From: Pedomonas sp051304405
GTDB lineage: Bacteria > Pseudomonadota > Alphaproteobacteria > Sphingomonadales > Sphingomonadaceae
DNA length: 64,000 bases
Assembly: GCF_051304405.1 (NCBI RefSeq)
Contig: NZ_JBPPGG010000001.1
Location: 1,178,001-1,242,000 of the forward strand
Direction of reading: 5' to 3'
Positions 1 through 8,528 of the stretch are shown here, one piece after another. A program made the translations under genes and the position numbers. A model generated the notes under the pieces. That model searched no databases. It saw only the letters and a program-made list of their open reading frames with translations, and was not told the DNA's origin. The number at the start of each line of letters is the position of its first letter. Positions within the stretch are counted from its first letter, which is position 1.

Positions 1-302
1 CGGCCAAGCGCGAGGGCGTGCCCATCGCCTTCGGCACCGACAGCGGCGTGTTCGAGCACGGCCGCAACGGCGAGGAGTTCCGCCTGATGGTCCAGTACGG
101 CGGCCTGACGCCCCGGGAGGCGGTGGCCAGCGCCACCACCGTCGCGGCGAAGCTGCTGGGGCTGGAGACGGAAATCGGCACGCTGGAGGCGGGCAAATCC
201 GCCGACCTCATCGCCGTGGACGGCAACCCGCTGGAGGATGTGACCGTGCTGGAGAAGGTGCGGTTCGTCATGGCCTCGGGCCGGGTTATCCCGATGGACT
301 AA
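1..302 (+). CDS. Amidohydrolase family protein, C-terminal fragment
   Basis: The window opens inside this gene. The reading frame is open from base 3 to the TAA at 300-302 and the start lies upstream of the window. The residues FGTDSG at the beginning match the metal-binding Asp region late in the TIM barrel of amidohydrolases (imidazolonepropionase and prolidase-like). The following stretch, with LTPREA, LGLETEIGTLEAGKSADL and GNPLEDV, is the typical C-terminal small beta-domain of that superfamily. Proteins of this type hydrolyse C-N bonds in amides, cyclic imides or dipeptides, and the exported ones often act on X-Pro dipeptides. The substrate and any signal peptide cannot be judged from the fragment. 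A DUF885 peptidase follows on the same strand after about 160 bases, so a peptide-degrading role is possible but inferred. Confidence 0.85.
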   Translation, partial: AKREGVPIAFGTDSGVFEHGRNGEEFRLMVQYGGLTPREAVASATTVAAKLLGLETEIGTLEAGKSADLIAVDGNPLEDVTVLEKVRFVMASGRVIPMD

Positions 303-461
303 GAGACTCTCGGCCTGTCGCGGCAGGACGGCAACTCGGCGCACCGCGCCGGCGTTTCATCGCGGGAGAATTGCTCCGGCAAGGAAGCGGCCGTCTTGTC
401 GCGACCAGATCGCGCGGCGATCCGGAACGGTCGCCGCGTGCCGATACATGGGGGTTTTCAT

Positions 462-2291
462 ATGACCGATTTGAAGACGTGGCTGCGCTGGAGCGTTGCC
501 GCCGTGCCGTTTGCCCTGCTGGCCGCCTGCGCGACCCAGCAGACGAGCGAGCCGGTGGCGGTGGTCAAGCAGAGCGCCGACCAGCAGCTGGCGCAGCTGT
601 TCAAGGACTCCGACGAGGCCAACCTGCGCCTGAACCCGATCGAGGCCATGTCGCGCGGCGACATGCGCTATGCCGACCGGGTGGGCGATTACCTGAGCCC
701 CGCCCACAACGCCGAGGTGCTGCGCATCAAGCAGGCCGAGCTGGCGCGGCTGAACGCCATCGACCGTGCGGCGCTCAGCCCCGAGAACGCCATCTACTAC
801 GATGTGTTCAAGTACGAGACGGAGCAGGCCATCCGCTTCGCCTCCGAGCCGCTGGCCAGCATCGGCGACCAGCTCGCCATCGAGCACTTCGGCGGCATGC
901 ACATCATGTTCCCGGACATCTCCTCGGGTGAGTCCCTGGCGCCGTACAAGACGGTGAAGGACTACGAGAACGGCCTGAAGCGTCTCGACGAGTTCGTGAC
1001 GATCATGGACCGCGCCATCGAGCGTATGCGCGAGGGCATCGCGGCGGGTCATGTGCAGCCGCAGGTGGTGGTCGACAACGTGATCGGCCAGCTGGACAAC
1101 ATCATCCAGCAGGGGGTCGACAACAGCCCCTTCTACATGCCGATCAAGAACATCCCGGCGGACTTCTCCGCGAACGACAAGGCGCGGCTGACCAAGGCCT
1201 ATCAGGAGAAGATCGCCAAGTCGGTCCTGCCGGTCTATGAGCGCATGAAGGTCTTCATGCAGACCGAGTACAAGCCGCACGCCCGCCGCGTGCCGGGCCT
1301 GCTCGGCATGAAGGACGGCCCGCTGCTCTACGCCGCGCTGGTGCAGCAGCACACCACCACCACCCTGTCGCCGAACGAGATCCACGAGATCGGCCTGTCG
1401 GAGGTGGCGCGCATCAACCGCGAGATGGAAGCCATCAAGAAGGAAGTGGGCTTCAAGGGCACGCTGAAGCAGTTCTTCGAGCACCTGCGCACCGACCCGA
1501 AGTTCAAGTTCAAGAGCAAGGAAGACCTGCTGGCGAACTACAACGCGGTGCGCGAGCGGGTGGACGCGGGCATGCCCCGGCTGTTCAGCCGCCAGGCCAA
1601 GACGCCGTTTGAGATCCGCCCGATTCCCTCGTTCATCGAGAAGAACAGCGCCGGCGCCTACTACATGAGCGGCAGCCTGGAGGCCAACCGGCCGGGCGTG
1701 TTCTACGTGAACACCTATGACCTGCCCGCCCGCACCAAGCCGGGCATGGAGAGCCTGTTCCTGCACGAGGCGATCCCGGGTCACCACTACCAGATCAGCC
1801 TGGCGCAGGAGACGCCGTCCATCCCCAACTTCCTGCGCTTCGGCGGCAACAACGCCTACGTGGAAGGCTGGGGCCTCTATGCCGAAACCCTCGGCCGGGA
1901 GCTGGGCCTGCTGACCGATCCGTACCAGCGCTTCGGCAAGCTGGACGCGGAGATGATGCGCGCCATGCGTCTGGTGGTGGACACCGGCCTGCACGCCAAG
2001 GGCTGGACCCGCGAGGAAGCCATCAAATACATGATGGACAACTCGGCCATGAGCGAAACCGACGCCACCGCCGAGGTGGAGCGCTACATCGCCATGCCGG
2101 GTCAGGCGCTGGCGTACAAGATCGGGCAGCTGACCCACAGCCGCCTGCGCGCCGAGGCCGAGAAGGAGCTGGGCGCGAAGTTCGACATCCGCGCCTTCCA
2201 CGACCAGGTGCTGGGCACCGGCGCGCTGCCGCTGAACGTGCTGGAAGCCAAGATCCGCAACTGGATCGCGGTGCAGAAGGCCAGCAGCTGA
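462..2291 (+). CDS. DUF885 family metallopeptidase-like lipoprotein
   Basis: This 609-residue protein belongs to the DUF885 family of predicted zinc peptidases. The start at 462 is preferred over the GTG-type start at 396 because it begins a clean lipoprotein signal: a short basic N-terminus, a hydrophobic stretch and the lipobox LLAAC, with the lipidated Cys at about residue 23. The candidate catalytic motif HEAIPGHH lies near residues 435-442. HExxxGHH is the hallmark of the family and replaces the classic HExxH. The protein is therefore expected to be anchored to a membrane on the periplasmic side and may trim peptides. A second, non-lipidated DUF885 protein lies at 28316-30160 and shares long stretches with it, such as the GFKGTLK region. 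The gene ends with a strong terminator. The substrate is unknown. Confidence 0.88.
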   Translation: MTDLKTWLRWSVAAVPFALLAACATQQTSEPVAVVKQSADQQLAQLFKDSDEANLRLNPIEAMSRGDMRYADRVGDYLSPAHNAEVLRIKQAELARLNAIDRAALSPENAIYYDVFKYETEQAIRFASEPLASIGDQLAIEHFGGMHIMFPDISSGESLAPYKTVKDYENGLKRLDEFVTIMDRAIERMREGIAAGHVQPQVVVDNVIGQLDNIIQQGVDNSPFYMPIKNIPADFSANDKARLTKAYQEKIAKSVLPVYERMKVFMQTEYKPHARRVPGLLGMKDGPLLYAALVQQHTTTTLSPNEIHEIGLSEVARINREMEAIKKEVGFKGTLKQFFEHLRTDPKFKFKSKEDLLANYNAVRERVDAGMPRLFSRQAKTPFEIRPIPSFIEKNSAGAYYMSGSLEANRPGVFYVNTYDLPARTKPGMESLFLHEAIPGHHYQISLAQETPSIPNFLRFGGNNAYVEGWGLYAETLGRELGLLTDPYQRFGKLDAEMMRAMRLVVDTGLHAKGWTREEAIKYMMDNSAMSETDATAEVERYIAMPGQALAYKIGQLTHSRLRAEAEKELGAKFDIRAFHDQVLGTGALPLNVLEAKIRNWIAVQKASS

Positions 2292-2317
2292 TCCAGCGGC
2301 CGAGGCCAAACCGGAAG

Positions 2318-2353
2318 ACGCCGGCCAGACGTTTGTCTGGCCGGCGTTTTTTT
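2318..2353 (+). terminator. Rho-independent terminator after the DUF885 lipoprotein gene
   Basis: A perfect 13-base stem (ACGCCGGCCAGAC at 2318-2330 and its complement at 2335-2347) with a GTTT loop is followed by a run of T. It lies 27 bases after the stop codon. Confidence 0.92.
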
Positions 2354-2465
2354 GTGAGTGACCTGTCCTTTCGTTCAATGTTTCTTTGGATTGATCGTGC
2401 TGGATTAGAGCGGACATCGCCCTAGAGTGTTGTCCCGACCGTTGAACCGTCTGGAGAGGATGCCG

Positions 2466-4271
2466 ATGCTGCTCACCGACCGCTGGCTGGCCTTTCTGCC
2501 CCACGTCGATGCCCCCGCCGGGGAAACCGTGATGACGCCCGGCCTTCCCGCCGGTCTGACGGAGCTGCGCGTGGGCCGGGCCCGTGTGTGGGCGGCGCTG
2601 GCGACCGGCGCGCGGCTCGAGCCGGGCGCGCCCCTCCGGATCATCGACACGGTGCCCGCCAGCCACGCCCGCGCGCGCGACTGGCCGCAGACCTTGTCCC
2701 GGGAGGAGGTGCACGACGCCTTCCAGATCTTCACCGACATTCACGAGCGCACGCCCGGCACGCTGCATTTCGCCAGCGACCTTATCGGCGTGCGGCCCGT
2801 GTTTCTGCGCCGCAGGCCGCAAGGCTGGTGGCTGTCCAACCGCATTGAGCTGATCCGGCGGGTCGGGCCCGCCGAGCCGGTGGAGCCGCTGGCGGTGCTG
2901 GAATTTCTCATTCTCCTGTCGCCGCTCGGGCGGCGCACGCTGGAAGGCGGGGTCGAGCGGCTGTTCTGCGGCGACCGGATCGAATGGTCGGAGACAACCG
3001 GCCCGGTTCTCCATGCGGAGGGGATTCAGGTGCGGCTGGGCGATCCCGAGCCGGACGCCCACCCCCACGCGATGGCGGAGCGGATCAAGGAGACCATGTT
3101 CGACTCCATCCGCCGCAAGCTGGCCTGGCATCCGCTGCCGCCGGTGGTGGCGCTCTCGGGCGGCTACGACTCCCGGCTGATGTCCGCGGCCGCCCGCGCG
3201 CTCGGCCTGCGCCCGCGCGCCTACACCTACGGCGCGCCGCACCACAGCGAGTTCTGGGCGGCGCGGCTGATCGCCTCGCGGCTCGGGATGGAGCTGCGCA
3301 CGGTCGAATACCCGCACGACATGCTGCGCTCGCGCATGCCGCTGTTCTTCGACGTGCTGCAGGGGCAGGCCGACCCCTACATCATGCACATCGCCAACCT
3401 GCTGGCGATGCCGGAGCCCGAGGGCACGCCGGTCATGCACGGCTTCATCGGCGATACCATGAGCGGGGCGTTCGTCTGCCGCATGCAGAAGCACCACTTC
3501 CAGAGCAAGGACCTGCTCGCGGAAGGCATTGTCCGCAGCTACGCCTTCCCGGTGCAACTGAAGGCGATGGAGATGGCGGGCTTCGACCGGCCCTTCGAGA
3601 CGCTGTGCCAGGCAGCCTACGACAACCTGCCCCCGGCCCCCCACCTGTTCCAGTCCGCCATGCTGTGGGCGTGCAGCAACCGGCAGCGGCGCTTCACCGC
3701 CACGCAGGCGGAGATCCTGGGGTCGCGCTTCACGCCGTTCTATCCGTTCTACGACCGGGCCTACATGGAACTGTGGATGCACCAGCCGCTGGCCTCGCAG
3801 GTGGACCGTCTGCTGTTCTTCACCGTGTTCAAGAAGCACTTCCCCGAGGTGGCGACCATCCCGCACCCCAACAGCGTGTTCGCCATTCAGCCGGCAATGA
3901 AGGACATCCTGCGCAAGTTCGCCTTCGACCGCACGCTGGAGGTGAAGGGGAAGCTCCTCCGCCTGTTTGGGCGCGAGCTGCCCGACCCGGACATCATGCG
4001 CATCTCCTATGGCGGCGAAACCGAGGAAATCCGCCGCAGCATGGCCGGGGAAATCGCGGCGGAGACGGCAGCGCTGAAGGCGCGGTTCGGCATCGACGTG
4101 CCCGCCGACCTCTACGGCTACTGCTTCCCCGCCGGCCAGCGCATCCACTACGACGGCCTGCACATCCTGCGCCGCTTCTGGGCGCTGGCCCGCTATGTCC
4201 AGTGGGAGCGGGAAGGCCTGGGCGCGGCCGCCGAAGCCGCCAGTGCGGGCTGGCGGGCCTCCGCCGCCTGA
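2466..4271 (+). CDS. Asparagine synthetase-like protein (AS-1), no glutaminase cysteine
   Basis: A 601-residue protein of the asparagine synthetase/lasso-cyclase superfamily. The ATG at 2466 is chosen because GGAGAGG at 2453-2459 stands at good distance; the upstream ATG at 2460 is too close to it. The N-terminal domain keeps a trace of the class II amidotransferase fold (IGVRPVF near residue 110, equivalent to the GxKPLY motif of AsnB) but there is no Cys at position 2, so glutamine hydrolysis is not expected. The PP-loop SGGYDSR at residues 231-237 should bind ATP. Where AsnB has GxGxDExxxGY this protein has GFIGDTMSG. The C-terminal FYPFYDRAYMEL matches the substrate-side segment of AsnB relatives. 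It probably adenylates a carboxylate to make an amide, but no partner or substrate can be named. It converges on four related genes on the other strand and resembles AS-2 (4683-6527) more than the other three. Confidence 0.8.
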   Translation: MLLTDRWLAFLPHVDAPAGETVMTPGLPAGLTELRVGRARVWAALATGARLEPGAPLRIIDTVPASHARARDWPQTLSREEVHDAFQIFTDIHERTPGTLHFASDLIGVRPVFLRRRPQGWWLSNRIELIRRVGPAEPVEPLAVLEFLILLSPLGRRTLEGGVERLFCGDRIEWSETTGPVLHAEGIQVRLGDPEPDAHPHAMAERIKETMFDSIRRKLAWHPLPPVVALSGGYDSRLMSAAARALGLRPRAYTYGAPHHSEFWAARLIASRLGMELRTVEYPHDMLRSRMPLFFDVLQGQADPYIMHIANLLAMPEPEGTPVMHGFIGDTMSGAFVCRMQKHHFQSKDLLAEGIVRSYAFPVQLKAMEMAGFDRPFETLCQAAYDNLPPAPHLFQSAMLWACSNRQRRFTATQAEILGSRFTPFYPFYDRAYMELWMHQPLASQVDRLLFFTVFKKHFPEVATIPHPNSVFAIQPAMKDILRKFAFDRTLEVKGKLLRLFGRELPDPDIMRISYGGETEEIRRSMAGEIAAETAALKARFGIDVPADLYGYCFPAGQRIHYDGLHILRRFWALARYVQWEREGLGAAAEAASAGWRASAA

Positions 4272-4284
4272 GCGGGAGCCGGGA

Positions 4285-4618
4285 GCGGGGTGTTTCTGGT
4301 TTGAAGGGTCATGCGAGGGTCGCGGACCCTCGCGCTCCCTTGCCATTTCGGGCCGTGTTCCCGGTGCCTTCCTGACAGATGTCGGCCGCGCATGATCGGG
4401 CCGTGCCCTTTCTCCAGGGAAGATGCCGGTATGACCGGGTGCGTCCCGGGAAGCAGGGTGTTTCGGTTTGAAGGATCATGCGAGGGTCGCGGACCCTCGC
4501 GCTCCCTTGCCATTTCGGGCCGTGTTCCCGGTGCCTTCCTGGCAGATGTCGGCCCCGGATGATCGGGCCGCGCCCTTTCTCCAGGGAAGATGCCGGTATG
4601 ACCGGGTGCGTCCCGGAA
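4285..4618. repeat. Tandem duplication of a 167-base intergenic unit
   Basis: Two nearly identical copies lie head to tail at about 4285-4451 and 4452-4618. Each holds a hairpin GCGAGGGTC-GCG-GACCCTCGC (4313-4333 and 4480-4500) followed by a core containing TTTCGGGCCGTGTTCC. The stretch 4272-4682 between the convergent genes AS-1 and AS-2 contains this duplication and the hairpin at 4634-4660, and no gene that I can support. It is one member of the composite palindromic family described under findings. Confidence 0.9.
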
Positions 4619-4633
4619 AAAGAAAGGGAGGTC

Positions 4634-4660
4634 GCCAGGAGGGACCGAGTCCCTCCTGGC
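4634..4660. repeat. 12-base-stem hairpin closing the composite element
   Basis: GCCAGGAGGGAC (4634-4645), loop CGA, and its exact complement (4649-4660). It lies just past the stop codon of the AS-2 gene on the minus strand and may terminate the four-gene minus-strand run, although there is no clean T-run directly after the stem on that side. Confidence 0.85.
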
Positions 4661-4682
4661 ATCCTGTAAAAAAATCCAACCC

Positions 4683-6527
4683 TCAGCTCGCGGCTTCGGC
4701 CTTCTGGCGCGCGGTTTCCGGGCGTTCCGCCGGTTGCACTGTCCGGTCCTCGGGGGCGAGGGTGCGGTGCAGGTGGCCGGCGTAGGCGGCGAGGGTGAGC
4801 AACATGCGCGCGGGCTGGGTGTTCTTGCCCCGCTTGTCGGTGAGGGCGGGGATGTAGTCCGGCTGCAGCTCGAGGCCGAACTGCTGCCGCAGGATCGGGC
4901 GGTAGTCCTCCATCATCTGGAAGATCTGCTGCTGGTGCCAGCGGGAGGTGAGGTTCGGCCCGTCGTAGATGTAGGTGGTGCGGCCCAGCGCGCGCAGGGT
5001 GGCGGCCAGCCTCGGGGTGCCGAGCAGGCGCTCGGCCACCTTGTAGCACTGCCGCCCGACCCACTCGACGGCGCGGGCGGGCTGGGTCTGGGCGATCATC
5101 TGGTCCAGCGCCTCCGGGTGGGGCACCTGGCCCAGTTCGGGGTGGCGCTCGGCGAACCAGCGCTTGAACCAGGCGCGGTGCCGTAGCCCCTCCATCGGCA
5201 CCCGGGCCCAGAAGGTCACGTAGTCCAGATCGTAATAGGGCATCAGCAGATCGGCGGCGGACTGGCTGGCGACCAGCAGGCCACAGGTGTAGCGGCGCAG
5301 GTGGTCTTCCCAGCACCAGCGGATGAAGGCGGAGACCGGCGGGCTGTCGTCGCCCAGATCGGCGCGCACGCTGGCCTCCAGCGCTTCCCGGTCGGCGGGG
5401 AGGCCGATCACGCCCGCGAAGTCCGGCGCGGTGGGCCAGTAGTAGCCGACGATGGAGCGGGCGATGGCGTCGAGCGAGGCGTCGTCCCCCGGCTTGAGCC
5501 GCGCGGTGAAGGAGCCCGCGATCACGTCGCCCGCAAAGCCCTGGATCATCCGCAGCGGCGGCAGGCCGAAGTCCTCGACGGCGGCGGCCTGACCGAGGGA
5601 GACGTCCACGCAGCCCTCGAACCAGTCGCTGAGCCGGTCGAGCTGGCCGAGGATGATGTCGCGGCGATAGGGCAGGGACCGGTGCGGCAGCCCGAGGATC
5701 CGGGCGATCTCGGCGGCGGCCCGCGCCTCGCGGGTGTGGGCGGCGCCGAAGGTGAGCGCCAGCGGCCTGACCCCGCGCGCGGCCGCCTCGGACGCCAGCA
5801 GGCGGGAGTCGTAGCCGCCCGAGAGGGACAGGGCCAGCGGCTCGGGCCGGTCGGCGAGGGTCTGGTCCATCAGCCGGGTGATCTGCGCATCCTGCTGGCG
5901 GCGGAAGTCGTCCCAGCTCATGGCGGGCTCGGGCACGGGCAGCTGCCAGCGGCGCTCGCGGGTGACGCTGAGGCCGCCGTCCGGCGTCCAGCGATAGACG
6001 GCGCCCGCCTTCAGCCGCCGCACCTGCTGGTGCACGGTGCGGTCTTCCCAGATGCCCCGGCCGATGAACAGGAACTGGATCGCCACCGGGTCCACCGGCC
6101 GGGCGAGCGCGGGCTCGCAGGCCAGAATGTCGGCAATGGCGGAGGCCATGAGCCAGCCGTCCGCCGTCTCGGCCACGTGGGCGGGCTTCAGGCCGATGGC
6201 GTCCGATTCCACCGTGAGCTGGCGGCCATCCCAGCGGAGCAGGTTGAACATCTGCGCGTGGCGTTCGGCCCAGCGGACATCGACGGGGCCTGTCGCCGCC
6301 GGCAGGTGCGGCAGGCGCAGGGGCCAGGCGTCCAGAACCGCGATGGGCACGGCGGGCGGCTGCGGGCGCGGCGCGGGCCCCGGCGCGACGGCCAGGCGCA
6401 GTGGCCCCCATTCCACCGCCTCCAGCCCGGCGCGGGCAGCAACGGACTGCCAGCGGCGCAGCCAGGCAGGATCGGGTGTCTTACCCGGCCTGGGCAGCCA
6501 GAGAAGGAAGCGGCTGGTTGCGATCAT
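4683..6527 (-). CDS. Asparagine synthetase-like protein (AS-2), divergent
   Basis: A 614-residue member of the same superfamily. The start at 6527 is chosen because GGAG stands about eight bases upstream and the protein before it would be out-of-frame shadow of AS-3. The first 47 bases overlap the end of AS-3, which suggests translational coupling. The N-terminal domain keeps IGLKPAH near residues 111-117 but has no N-terminal Cys. The PP-loop SGGYDSR is at residues 236-242. The motif equivalent to GxGxDE reads GFAGDVIAG, close to the GFIGDTMSG of AS-1, and the C-terminal segment MPYYDLDYVTFW also parallels AS-1. AS-1 and AS-2 thus form one subtype, distinct from AS-3, AS-4 and AS-5. It is probably an ATP-dependent amide-forming enzyme of unknown substrate. 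Confidence 0.8.
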   Translation of the reverse strand: MIATSRFLLWLPRPGKTPDPAWLRRWQSVAARAGLEAVEWGPLRLAVAPGPAPRPQPPAVPIAVLDAWPLRLPHLPAATGPVDVRWAERHAQMFNLLRWDGRQLTVESDAIGLKPAHVAETADGWLMASAIADILACEPALARPVDPVAIQFLFIGRGIWEDRTVHQQVRRLKAGAVYRWTPDGGLSVTRERRWQLPVPEPAMSWDDFRRQQDAQITRLMDQTLADRPEPLALSLSGGYDSRLLASEAAARGVRPLALTFGAAHTREARAAAEIARILGLPHRSLPYRRDIILGQLDRLSDWFEGCVDVSLGQAAAVEDFGLPPLRMIQGFAGDVIAGSFTARLKPGDDASLDAIARSIVGYYWPTAPDFAGVIGLPADREALEASVRADLGDDSPPVSAFIRWCWEDHLRRYTCGLLVASQSAADLLMPYYDLDYVTFWARVPMEGLRHRAWFKRWFAERHPELGQVPHPEALDQMIAQTQPARAVEWVGRQCYKVAERLLGTPRLAATLRALGRTTYIYDGPNLTSRWHQQQIFQMMEDYRPILRQQFGLELQPDYIPALTDKRGKNTQPARMLLTLAAYAGHLHRTLAPEDRTVQPAERPETARQKAEAAS

Positions 6528-8271
6528 CCGGTGACTCCAGAAGTGTTGCGTGCAGGCGGTCCTCATGCACCCAGCGGGTGGTCCGCCAATGGAACAGCGG
6601 TTTGCCGCAGGCGGCGCGAAGGGCCGGGTCCGTCTCCATGCGGCGCACGACGTCCATGTCGAGCAGGTCGTCGTCTTCCCGGTACAGGGCCGGGTGATCC
6701 AGGAACCGCGACGGGGCGAAGCCGGCGTCGCGGGCAATGCCCGCCAGCTGCGCCAGACGCGGCCGCCGCGTCAGCCAGCGCCAGCACTTCTGCTGCACCG
6801 CGCAGGTGCGGTGGGCGAGCCAGGGCGCGTCGCCCCGGTAGAGAACGCCGCCCGAGGAGAACGGCACGCGGGCAAGGTCCGGGGCAAGGCCGCGGAACAC
6901 GTCGAGGTAGAAGCTGTGGTCCCGGCGGCGGGCAAAGGGGACCGGCGCGGTCAGCTCCCACAGGGCGCGGGAGGCGCCCACCATCAGCGGCGCGGCGTGG
7001 TTGACGTAGACCTTGGTGGGGTTGACGCCCGCGCGGTTCCGCATGCGGTTCTCGACAATCCACTGCCACATGCCGGAGGTCGTATCCGGGTAGAGCGCGC
7101 GGGTGCGGTCGAACTCCGCGGCGAAGGCGTCGAGGAAGTCCTTGCGCACCTGCGGGCGGAAGATTTGCAGGGCGGCGGCGTCCGGGCGGAATTTCTCGCG
7201 GCGGAAGGTCTCGAAGGTGCCGTCCCCCGGCTGCTGGAGGGTGGAGAGGGCGAGCGCCGGGATCAGCCCCTCCCAGGTGGCGCCGCAGCCCTTCAGCGCC
7301 GGGGCAAGCTGGGCGATGAACAGGTAGAGGTTGGGCGTGCCGCCGTCGATGGCGTGGACGTAGTCGAGGTAATCGGCCGAGGAGAAGAACTGCCGGTCCG
7401 GGTGGCGGTAATCGACCGGCGTGCCGGTGAGGCGGGCGACGGTGGCGGCGAGGCGGCCGTCCAGATCCGCGTCCTCGTCGTAGTGGCTGAGGATGAGCGC
7501 GCGCCGGTTCCCCGCCTTCAGCCGGTGGAGCAGGCCGAGGATGAGGCGGCTGTCGAACCCGCCCGAGAGCAGGAGAACGCTGTCGTCCGCCAGCGCCTGA
7601 TAGGCGGCGGTATTGGCCTCCAGCGCGGCGATGACGTCGGCGACCGGGGGTTCGGCGGCCTGGCCGTCCGGCATCTCCCAGTAGCGGGCGGACTCGATCT
7701 TCGCCGGGGCGCCGCCCGGGCCGGGGGTGATGGTGAGCAGCGTCGCCGGGCGCAGCCGCGCGGCGTGGCGGGTGAGGGTGGTCGCGCCGATGGTCTGGCC
7801 GAGGGTGACAAAGCCGCCCCAGCCCGCCGCATCGGGCGCGTAGGGGAAGGGCTTGGTCTCGTTGGCGGCCATCCAGCCGTCCGGCGTCTCGCCGAAATAG
7901 ACGGGCTGGAGGCCGAGGAAATCGACGGCGGCATAGAGTTTGCCGTCCTCTGCGGACCAGCCGATGGCGGCGAACACGCCGTCCAGCTCGCGGGCGAGCG
8001 CGGGCAGATCGCGCGCCGACCGCAGCGTCACCTTCTGGCCCCTGGCCAGCGGCAGGCCGCTCCAGGCGATGATGTCGCCGTTGTCGAGCCGCATCAGGCC
8101 CGGCCCGGCGCCCGTGCGCGCCAGCGGCCCGGTGCTCTCCGGCGGTCCGTGGACCACGCCGATCTCGCCGCCGGGGAAGGCGGCGGTGTCGATGCGCCAC
8201 CCGCCCGGGTTCATTCTCTCCAGGATCGGGCGAACCGGCTTTGAACCCAATCGGACGGCAAGTTTCTGCAT
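6481..8271 (-). CDS. Asparagine synthetase-like protein (AS-3), paralogue group
   Basis: A 596-residue protein starting MQKLAVRLG, the same opening as AS-4 and AS-5. The ribosome site is TGAGAGA. The N-terminal domain has no Cys nucleophile but retains DFLGLQPVY near residues 117-125. The PP-loop SGGFDSR is at residues 236-242. Downstream, WEGLIPALALSTLQQ stands where AsnB has its GxGxDE loop, a replacement shared with AS-4 (identical LIPALALSTLQQ) and in changed form with AS-5 (LVPAMAFKT). A conserved segment MWQW(I/V)xENRxRxRxxVNPTK follows in all three. The product is expected to be cytoplasmic and to activate a carboxylate with ATP. The 257 bases upstream hold no convincing precursor peptide. 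The end overlaps the start of AS-2. Confidence 0.82.
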   Translation of the reverse strand: MQKLAVRLGSKPVRPILERMNPGGWRIDTAAFPGGEIGVVHGPPESTGPLARTGAGPGLMRLDNGDIIAWSGLPLARGQKVTLRSARDLPALARELDGVFAAIGWSAEDGKLYAAVDFLGLQPVYFGETPDGWMAANETKPFPYAPDAAGWGGFVTLGQTIGATTLTRHAARLRPATLLTITPGPGGAPAKIESARYWEMPDGQAAEPPVADVIAALEANTAAYQALADDSVLLLSGGFDSRLILGLLHRLKAGNRRALILSHYDEDADLDGRLAATVARLTGTPVDYRHPDRQFFSSADYLDYVHAIDGGTPNLYLFIAQLAPALKGCGATWEGLIPALALSTLQQPGDGTFETFRREKFRPDAAALQIFRPQVRKDFLDAFAAEFDRTRALYPDTTSGMWQWIVENRMRNRAGVNPTKVYVNHAAPLMVGASRALWELTAPVPFARRRDHSFYLDVFRGLAPDLARVPFSSGGVLYRGDAPWLAHRTCAVQQKCWRWLTRRPRLAQLAGIARDAGFAPSRFLDHPALYREDDDLLDMDVVRRMETDPALRAACGKPLFHWRTTRWVHEDRLHATLLESPDDRNQPLPSLAAQAG

Positions 8272-8528
8272 GTGTCTCTCAGGCTGGTCTGTTTACAGGC
8301 AGGTGCCGCGAGTGAACGACAAACCTTGTTCCAACAACGCGCAACAGCAACGAGGGCCGCCGGTGTGACGCCGCCCCGCCAGCGGGAAACCCCCTCTCCC
8401 CGGGGACGCGGGCGCGTCCCTGACAGCTATAAGTCCAGTGACTTACAGCAAGCCCCCGGCTCCCATTAGAGAAGGGGCAGCCGCTTTTCAACGTAACCGT
8501 CGATGGTGAACGAGCGATGAAGGCGGCA

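Noticed and set aside
357..4346. Open frame of 1329 codons on the minus strand
   Set aside because: It runs antisense through the DUF885 gene and AS-1, is Arg/His/Gly-rich and has no family motif. Long antisense frames are common in GC-rich DNA.
8272..8528. Possible lasso-type or other precursor peptides in the gap between AS-3 and AS-4
   Set aside because: The only minus-strand short frames are a 13-codon one overlapping the AS-4 stop (8529 region) and a 23-residue stretch ending at 8279 without a good start. Neither has a leader and core layout, a ribosome site or a conserved Thr at the expected place.
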